Below, in pieces: positions 58,703 to 64,000 of a DNA stretch of 64,000 nt. This DNA comes from Caballeronia glathei (lineage in GTDB: Bacteria; Pseudomonadota; Gammaproteobacteria; Burkholderiales; Burkholderiaceae). How positions within the stretch are numbered: the first letter of the stretch is position 1; each line of letters begins with the position of its first letter. Under the pieces are notes generated by a model. That model was not told the origin of the DNA. It was given only the letters and a program-made list of their open reading frames with translations, and made no database searches. The stretch is taken from assembly GCF_000698595.1 (NCBI RefSeq), contig NZ_JFHC01000044.1, positions 1 to 64,000 on the forward strand. The letters are read 5' to 3'. A program made the position numbers and the translations under genes.

Positions 58703-59596
58703 TCAGACCATTTCCTTTGTGATCCACTCGACCACCGACGTGCGCTTCGGCTGCCAGCCAAGCAGTTCGCGCGCATGCTTGCCGCGCACGCGGCTGTTGG
58801 ACCCGAGGCCGTACGACGCCATCTCGTAGCCCCATTCCTCTTTGGCGTCGTCGAGCGGCCAGTCCTGCGGCTCGCCGAGGCCGAGCACGCCGGCCATGGC
58901 GGCAGTCATGTCGCGGATCGACGCTTCGCCGCTCTCGATGAAATAGAACGTGCCCGGCGGCGTCTTTTCGAGCGCGCGGCGATACGCATCGACGACGTCG
59001 TCGATATGCACGTTCGACCAGATGTTGCGGCCCGGCCCCACATGGCGCACGACGCCGCTCTTGCGCGCCTGTCTGAGCAGACGCGGCAGTTGCACGCTCG
59101 CCGCCGACGGAATGGCGCCGTGCCCGTAGATCAGCGTGTTGCAGAGCACCGCCGAGCGCACGCCGCGCTTCGCCGCGCCGAGCACGAGGTTGTCGATCGC
59201 GACGCGCGGCGCCTTGTCGGCGGTCGGCTCGGGCAGGCTGTCCTCGTAATAGACGGCATCCGATGCTTCGCCGCCCGACGCATCGCCGACGATGCTCGAA
59301 CCGCTCGTGTGCAGCAGCGGCTTGTCCGACCCTTCCAGCCCTTCGATCAGCGCTTCCACCGCGCCGCGATGGTCGCTGTCGGCGGCGTTGATGACGGCGT
59401 CGGCGGCCCGCGCCTCGGCGATGAGGAGCGCGCGGTCGTCGAGGCTGCCGAGCACCGGCTCGATGCCGAGGCGCTTCAGTTCGTCCGCCTGTTCCGCGCG
59501 GCGCACGAGTCCGCGCACCTGATGGCCGTCGCCGGCGAGCCCCGCCGCGATCGAACCGCCGATGAAACCGCCCGCGCCCGTAACGAAAATCTTCAT
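58703..59596 (-). CDS. NAD-dependent epimerase/dehydratase family protein
   Basis: This 297-residue extended-SDR protein starts with the nucleotide-binding motif FVTGAGGFIGGSIAAGL and includes DAVINAADSD and LHTSGSSIVG. The family's catalytic tyrosine position is not obvious: Y appears in DAVYYEDSLPEP, and no clear YxxxK is visible. Members act on nucleotide sugars or reduce diverse carbonyls. It diverges from a LysR regulator across 100 bases, which probably controls it. Confidence 0.85.
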   Translation of the reverse strand: MKIFVTGAGGFIGGSIAAGLAGDGHQVRGLVRRAEQADELKRLGIEPVLGSLDDRALLIAEARAADAVINAADSDHRGAVEALIEGLEGSDKPLLHTSGSSIVGDASGGEASDAVYYEDSLPEPTADKAPRVAIDNLVLGAAKRGVRSAVLCNTLIYGHGAIPSAASVQLPRLLRQARKSGVVRHVGPGRNIWSNVHIDDVVDAYRRALEKTPPGTFYFIESGEASIRDMTAAMAGVLGLGEPQDWPLDDAKEEWGYEMASYGLGSNSRVRGKHARELLGWQPKRTSVVEWITKEMV

Positions 59597-59679
59597 GTGC
59601 TGCTCCGGTGATTGAGGTGACAGGAAGCAGTATCCGGCTATTCGACTTTCGCAAAAACGGTGTTAGTCTCAAATCACCC

Positions 59680-59694
59680 TTGACTTGGGATCAA
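59680..59694. promoter_or_regulatory. Candidate LysR box (T-N11-A dyad)
   Basis: TTGA (59680-59683) and TCAA (59691-59694) form a dyad that contains the T-N11-A pattern of LysR-type sites. It lies immediately upstream of the LysR start codon, in the gap shared with the divergent epimerase gene. Confidence 0.45.
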
Positions 59695-59696
59695 CA

Positions 59697-60587
59697 ATGA
59701 AGACGACCACCGACGAATTGCTCGCGTTCGTCACCGTGATCGACAGCGGTTCGATCACGGCGGCGGCCGAGGCGTTGCAGCAGACCGTGTCCGGCGTAAG
59801 CCGGGCGCTGGCGCGGCTGGAGAAGAAGCTCGACGCGACGCTCGTGCGCCGCACGACGCGCCGCCTGCAGCTGACCGACGAGGGCGAGCTGTTCCTCGCG
59901 CGTGCCCGCCTGATTCTTTCCGCGATGGAGGACGCCGAGGAGGCGATCGCGCGGCACCGCGAGCGGCCGGCGGGGCGGTTGCGCGTGGATGCGGCGTCGC
60001 CGTTCATGCTCCACTGCATCGTGCCGCACGTGAAGGCGTTCGCCGCGCTGTATCCCGAAATCACGCTGGAGCTGACGAGCAACGAGCGCATCGTCGACCT
60101 GATGGAGCAGCGCGTGGACATCGCGATCCGCATCGGCGCGCTGCAGGATTCGACGCTGCACGCCCGGTCGCTCGGCAGCAGCCGCTCGCGCGTGCTCGCG
60201 AGCCCGGGCTATCTGGCGGAGCACGGCGAGCCGCGCGACGTCGGGGAGATGCAGGGCCACCGGCTGATCGGTTTCACGGCGCCCGAAAGCCTGAACGACT
60301 GGCCGTTGCGCGACGGCCGAGGCGGCACGTTCGTGTCGGTCACGCCGACGGTGGCGGCGTCGAGCGGCGAGACGATCCGCCAGCTTGCGCTCTGCGACGG
60401 CGGGATTGCGTGCCTGTCGGAATTCATGACGGCCGCCGACGTGCACGCAGGCCGGCTGCGCGCGATACTCGACGACGCGCTCGAAGACGCGCGCCTGCCG
60501 ATCAGCGCGGTGTATTACCAGAGCGAGTCCATGGCCGCGCGGGCGAGGGCGTTCCTCGATTTCCTCGCCGGGAAGCTGGCGGCGTGA
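59697..60587 (+). CDS. LysR-family transcriptional regulator
   Basis: This 296-residue regulator has an N-terminal winged helix (LLAFVTVIDSGSITAAAEAL then TVSGVSRALARLEKKLD) and a LysR substrate-binding domain (about 90-295). It belongs to the CrgA/DsdC-like subgroup common in beta-proteobacteria. The ATG at 59697 gives a typical MKTTTDELLAF start; a TTG four codons upstream is less likely. It diverges from the epimerase/dehydratase gene, its probable target. Confidence 0.9.
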   Translation: MKTTTDELLAFVTVIDSGSITAAAEALQQTVSGVSRALARLEKKLDATLVRRTTRRLQLTDEGELFLARARLILSAMEDAEEAIARHRERPAGRLRVDAASPFMLHCIVPHVKAFAALYPEITLELTSNERIVDLMEQRVDIAIRIGALQDSTLHARSLGSSRSRVLASPGYLAEHGEPRDVGEMQGHRLIGFTAPESLNDWPLRDGRGGTFVSVTPTVAASSGETIRQLALCDGGIACLSEFMTAADVHAGRLRAILDDALEDARLPISAVYYQSESMAARARAFLDFLAGKLAA

Positions 60588-60656
60588 GGCCGTGCTGCGT
60601 ATGCTGTGACCGCCTTGCCAACGTTCAGTCAATCCCTCCTCGATACAAGATAGCCC

Positions 60657-61049
60657 ATGCCGCCCATCGAAGCCCTGAATGCCCCCGACCTGCCCGTTCC
60701 CGCCGGCCACTACAGCCACGCGACACGCGCGGGCAACCTGATCTGCGTGTCCGGCCAGTTGCCGATGCGCCCCGACGGCACCCACACCGGCGACCAGCCG
60801 TTCGAGGTGCAGGCCGAGCAGACCCTGTCCAACCTGCGCGCGGTGCTCGCCGCGGCGGGCGCCGGATTGAAGGACTGCGTCGAGGTCACGGTCTATCTCG
60901 TCGGCGTCGAACACTGGAAGGCTTTCAACGAGATCTACGCGCGCCATTTCGGCGACTGGAAGCCGGCCCGCGCCGTGGTGCCGGTCGGCGCGCTGCACTA
61001 CGGCTATCTGCTGGAAATCTCCGCGCGGGCCTGGGTGGAGCGCAGTTAG
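60657..61049 (+). CDS. RidA family (YjgF/YER057c/UK114) protein
   Basis: This 130-residue RidA-type protein contains GHYSHATRAGNLICVSGQLPM, LSNLRAVLAAAGAGLKDCVEVTVYL, and a closing PARAVVPVGALHYGYLLEIS. The arginine that binds substrate carboxylates in active RidA is plausibly the one in KPARAVVPV. RidA deaminates reactive enamine/imine intermediates made by PLP enzymes, protecting the cell. It lies downstream of the LysR gene on the same strand with a 69-base gap. Confidence 0.88.
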   Translation: MPPIEALNAPDLPVPAGHYSHATRAGNLICVSGQLPMRPDGTHTGDQPFEVQAEQTLSNLRAVLAAAGAGLKDCVEVTVYLVGVEHWKAFNEIYARHFGDWKPARAVVPVGALHYGYLLEISARAWVERS

Positions 61050-61063
61050 CCGGGCCTTTTTCC

Positions 61064-62746
61064 TCAGGCCAGATCCAGCGCGCCCGTCAGATCGCCGAGC
61101 GGCGGCAGGCCGTTCGCCGCGAACGCGCGGTCACGCGCGGCGACGCCGTCGAGCGGCGCCAGATCGTGCACGCGCGAGATGAAGCGCAGGATCGAGTTCG
61201 TGTCGTACACGGTGTGATCGACGAAGCCCTTTTTCGCGAACGGAGCGATCACGAGGGCGGGAATGCGCGAACCCGGCCCCCACCGGTCGCCCTTCGGCGG
61301 CGACACGTGATCCCACCAGCCGCCGTTTTCATCGACCGTGACGATCACCACCGTGTTCTCCCACTGCGGCCCGCGCTGAATCCGCTCGACGATGTTCGCG
61401 ATATGGCGGTCGCCCGACTCGACGTCCGCGTATCCGGCGTGCATGTTCAGGTTGCCCTGCGGCTTGTAGAACGTGACCGCGGGCAGGCGCCCGGCGTCGA
61501 TGTCGGCCATCAGCTTGTTGGTCGACGGATCGTTGCCGAGGCCGGCGTCGCGCAGGTGCTGCACGCGCGCCTGCGTGCCCGGCGCGTAGTTGCGGAAATA
61601 GTTGAACGGCTGATGGTGATACTGGAAATCGGGCACCGAACCGGTATCGACGTGATCCAGCGCGTATTGCCACGCGCCGCTGTACCACGCCCAGTCCACG
61701 CCCTTCGCCGACAGCCGGTCGCCAATCGTCGCGTAGGTCTGCGGCGGCAGCACGCGCGGATTCGACAGGTCGGCAAGCATCGGGTCGCCGCGCTCGGCCG
61801 GGCGCACGTTGCTCGGCTGGTAGGGCGGCGCCATCGTGTTGACGGCATAGCCGTCTGCCGTCAGCGCGCCGTCGCGCACGAACTTGGGCGGTCCGTCCAG
61901 CGCCGATTTCGGTGAATCCGGCGCGAGCTTCAGGCGCGTGGCCGTCGGGTCCTCGCCTTCCACGACCGACACGAGCTTCGCCGCCGGGCCGTTGTGGACG
62001 TCCGGATAGAAAGGCGCCTGCGCCGAAATCAGGAAGATGTGGTTCAGCCACGAGCCGCCGAAGGCCGCCATGAAGAAGTTGTCGCACAGCGTGTACTGCT
62101 GCGCGAGGCCCCACAGGCGCAGCGTCTCGGCGGAACTGCGGTAGTGGCCCATCACGAGGCCGCCCGAATCGCCCCATGCGGCGAACTGGTTGTTGCGCCC
62201 CGCGTTGATCTGCATCTGGTTCTGGTAGAAGCGATGCACGAGGTCGCGCGTGATCACGCCGTTGGGCAGCGGCTGGCCCTGCGCGTCGACGAGATGAAAG
62301 GGCGCATTGGCGAGGCCCGTGATCTGCTTTTCGCTGATCGCGTAGCGCTTGCCGCCCACTTCCTGCGCCTGCGGCACGAGCCCGCCCCAGATGGCCGGCA
62401 GCGTGGGAAGCGGCGTGCGCCCGTCGCGATCGAACTGGGCATAGCGCGCCGCCGGCACGCTTTCGAGCGGATACTGCACGCCGGGGAAATTGCCGTACAG
62501 ATTGGTGAAGCTGCGGTTTTCGGCGTAGATGACGACAATCCGGCGGACCTTCGCCGCGAGCGTGCGGTCGAGCGCGAGATCGGCCGTGGTCTTGGGCGTG
62601 GACGGTTTCGAGTCGAACAGGTTGCAGCCGCCGATCGACAGCCCCGCGAGACCGACGCCCGCGGCGAGCAGCCGCCGCCGCGCGGGGTCCTGTGGTGCGT
62701 CGCCGATGTCGGAAAGGTCGTCACGCGGATCGTCGTTCTGGCTCAT
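61064..62746 (-). CDS. Acid phosphatase/phospholipase C-type phosphoesterase with Tat/lipoprotein signal
   Basis: This 560-residue protein of the phosphoesterase/AcpA family has, after about 22 residues, a twin-arginine-like signal (DPARRRLLAAGVGLAGLSIGGC) that also ends in a lipobox cysteine. It may therefore be exported folded and lipidated. Metal-site motifs include VVIYAENRSFTNLYG, SWLNHIFLISAQAPF and IVTVDENGGWWDHVSPP. Relatives hydrolyse phosphate monoesters or phospholipids outside the cytoplasm. AGGAGCC precedes the ATG at 62746. A perfect 18-base inverted repeat lies about 150 bases upstream. Confidence 0.9.
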   Translation of the reverse strand: MSQNDDPRDDLSDIGDAPQDPARRRLLAAGVGLAGLSIGGCNLFDSKPSTPKTTADLALDRTLAAKVRRIVVIYAENRSFTNLYGNFPGVQYPLESVPAARYAQFDRDGRTPLPTLPAIWGGLVPQAQEVGGKRYAISEKQITGLANAPFHLVDAQGQPLPNGVITRDLVHRFYQNQMQINAGRNNQFAAWGDSGGLVMGHYRSSAETLRLWGLAQQYTLCDNFFMAAFGGSWLNHIFLISAQAPFYPDVHNGPAAKLVSVVEGEDPTATRLKLAPDSPKSALDGPPKFVRDGALTADGYAVNTMAPPYQPSNVRPAERGDPMLADLSNPRVLPPQTYATIGDRLSAKGVDWAWYSGAWQYALDHVDTGSVPDFQYHHQPFNYFRNYAPGTQARVQHLRDAGLGNDPSTNKLMADIDAGRLPAVTFYKPQGNLNMHAGYADVESGDRHIANIVERIQRGPQWENTVVIVTVDENGGWWDHVSPPKGDRWGPGSRIPALVIAPFAKKGFVDHTVYDTNSILRFISRVHDLAPLDGVAARDRAFAANGLPPLGDLTGALDLA

Positions 62747-62895
62747 CGCTGGCTCCTGGTGGACATGCGCGGCTGCGCGCACAGCATTATGGTCAATGAA
62801 CCGTGACGCGCCAACCTTCATTTCCGGCGGGATTGACCGCTCGGCGCGCCGTTCAGCATGCGCATGTTGACCGGATTGCGGCGCCGCGAAAAGCT

Positions 62896-62947
62896 GGCCG
62901 GATGGCATAAGCCAGAACCACGTGAAAACGGCTTATGCCATCCGGCC
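62896..62947. repeat. Perfect 18-base inverted repeat
   Basis: GGCCGGATGGCATAAGCC (62896-62913) pairs exactly with GGCTTATGCCATCCGGCC (62930-62947) around a 16-base loop. It sits between the end of the TauE-type gene and the start of the phosphoesterase gene, both on the minus strand. There is no T-run. It could terminate the TauE transcript, act as an operator, or be a REP-like element. Confidence 0.8.
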
Positions 62948-63012
62948 GACTGGAAACCGCCACGGCGCGAGACTACTATCAACTGAGCGATCGACGGGGC
63001 GTCGACGGAGCA

Positions 63013-63807
63013 TCAGCTGAAGATCAGCTTGGCGCCGACGAGCAGCAGCGTCGCGGCCAGCACGTTGCGCAGGAGCGCCTCCGGGGCCTTCGAGGAGAGC
63101 ATGCTGCCAATCGCAATGCCGGGCAGCGAGCCGACGAGCAGCGACGCGAGCAGCGACCAGTCCACGGAGCCGAGCATCCAGTGGCCGGTGCCGGCGATCA
63201 GCGTGAGCGGCACCGCGTGGGCGACGTCCGAGCCGACGATGCGCACGGTGGCGAGGCGCGGATAGAGCAGCAACAGCACGGTTACGCCGATCGCGCCCGC
63301 GCCGACCGAGGTGATCGACACCAGCACGCCCAGGACGGCGCCGGTCAGCACGGTCCAGGCCGTGGTCCGCAGTGGATGTTCGGGCCGCCCGCGCCCCTTT
63401 TTATAGGCGAGTCTCGCTAGCTGAGGGCGGAACACGAGCGACACCGCCGTAACCAGGAGCGCCGAGCCGAGAATGATCTGAATGAGCCGCGCGGTTCCGG
63501 GCGCGTTGAGCCCGTACTGGTGCAGCAGGAGCAGGGTCAGCGCCGCGGCCGGCACGCTGCCCGCGGCGAGCCGGCCGGTGATGCGCCAGTCGACGGAGCC
63601 CTTGATGCCGTGCACGAGCGTGCCGGTCGCCTTGGTCGCGGCGGCGTAGAGCAGGTCGGTGCCGACGGCCGTGGCCGGATGAATGCCGAACAGGAGCACG
63701 AGGAGCGGCGTCATCAGCGAGCCGCCGCCCACGCCCGTCAGGCCGACGAGAAAGCCGACCGCGAGCCCGGATGCTGAATAAAGTAAGTCGATATGCGGAA
63801 ATGACAT
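63013..63807 (-). CDS. Sulfite exporter TauE/SafE family membrane protein
   Basis: This 264-residue inner membrane protein has about eight helices in two repeated halves. It has the family signatures GFLVGLTGVGGGSLMTPLLVLL near the N-terminus and LVSITSVGAGAIGVTVLLLLYP in the second half. Members export sulfite, sulfoacetate or other small organic anions; the substrate here is unknown. The ATG at 63807 gives the usual length. It lies upstream of the phosphoesterase gene on the same strand, separated by a large inverted repeat. Confidence 0.9.
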   Translation of the reverse strand: MSFPHIDLLYSASGLAVGFLVGLTGVGGGSLMTPLLVLLFGIHPATAVGTDLLYAAATKATGTLVHGIKGSVDWRITGRLAAGSVPAAALTLLLLHQYGLNAPGTARLIQIILGSALLVTAVSLVFRPQLARLAYKKGRGRPEHPLRTTAWTVLTGAVLGVLVSITSVGAGAIGVTVLLLLYPRLATVRIVGSDVAHAVPLTLIAGTGHWMLGSVDWSLLASLLVGSLPGIAIGSMLSSKAPEALLRNVLAATLLLVGAKLIFS

Positions 63808-63987
63808 TCGCTCGGAGAACCGGTTAGGCGTGATTCGGTCGAAAAGCCGTCGATGATAGCCGGTCCCGGGCGCTCCCGCTGCTGCTTTGCCGTTCCTGCG
63901 TGAGCGGGGGCCGAATGCAGGGCGCGCGGGCAATCCGTAGAATCGGGCGCGAAGAGGCGCAACTCACACCTCGTCCACGCCACTTTC

Positions 63988-64000
63988 AGGAAGGTGCAAT
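63988..64000 (+). promoter_or_regulatory. Ribosome site and probable start of a gene beyond the window
   Basis: AGGAAGG (63988-63994) is followed by TGCA and then AT at the last two bases. If the next base is G, a plus-strand gene starts at 63999. The protein cannot be identified. It would diverge from the TauE-type gene. Confidence 0.45.

Overview
This GC-rich, gene-dense window looks like chromosomal DNA of a Burkholderiaceae member of the Paraburkholderia/Caballeronia/Burkholderia type. The grounds are gene content: a prpR/prpB divergon, pcaHG with PcaQ, a DUF3331 protein, an MprF-AcvB pair, a FeeM-like acyltransferase beside a GGDEF-EAL protein, and the general protein similarity. The assignment rests on reading alone, without a database search. 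No rRNA, tRNA, CRISPR array, prophage or intact insertion sequence was seen.

Layout. 1-5 kb: the start of prpB (cut by the window edge), a candidate sigma-54 promoter, prpR, a potassium channel, a DUF2288 protein and protocatechuate 3,4-dioxygenase pcaHG, divergent from pcaQ. 6-10.6 kb: a single-domain response regulator, a PlsC-type acyltransferase, a proline-iminopeptidase-like hydrolase, an EAL protein and an unknown 140-aa protein. 10.7-15.1 kb: a long AT-richer noncoding stretch, a FeeM/autoinducer-synthase-fold acyltransferase and a large membrane PAS-GGDEF-EAL protein. This is the most interesting unit in the window. 15-18.7 kb: an acyltransferase-3 membrane protein, small hypotheticals, an NAD(P)-binding protein and a DUF3331 protein.

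18.8-24.9 kb: a polyamine-type ABC importer operon (ATPase, binding protein, two permeases), divergent from a MocR/GabR-type regulator split by one in-frame amber codon. 25-28.1 kb: an RcnB-like protein, a TetR regulator with two near-perfect palindromic operators facing a DUF1348 gene, CsbD, and a ZntB/CorA transporter. 28.3-32.3 kb: a response regulator, a small exported protein, CheV, a CBS-domain protein and a LysE exporter. 32.5-35.2 kb: a translationally coupled diacylglycerol kinase-like / metallophosphoesterase / PAP2 phosphatase operon. 35.2-40.1 kb: a PPC-domain protein, a MAPEG protein, a carboxylesterase, a coupled cytidine deaminase / nucleoside hydrolase pair and a Na/Pi cotransporter.

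40.1-45.7 kb: a DeoR regulator divergent from a second binding-protein ABC importer, whose ATPase gene is separated from the permeases by a repeat-filled gap. 45.8-52.5 kb: two small lipoproteins, a polysaccharide deacetylase, the coupled mprF-acvB pair (lysyl-phosphatidylglycerol synthesis and probable turnover) and DUF1993. 52.8-64 kb: an oxidoreductase-like-domain protein, a PvdQ-type N-terminal-nucleophile acylase predicted to be a lipoprotein, an M20 peptidase, an Ldh-family dehydrogenase, an epimerase divergent from a LysR regulator, RidA, a Tat-type phosphoesterase/acid phosphatase, and a TauE/SafE transporter.

The recurring architecture is small local circuits: a regulator facing its target across a short gap containing a dyad (PrpR, PcaQ, MocR, TetR, DeoR, LysR). 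Envelope lipid chemistry (PlsC, DagK-like, PAP2, MprF, AcvB) and c-di-GMP/two-component signalling are also well represented.
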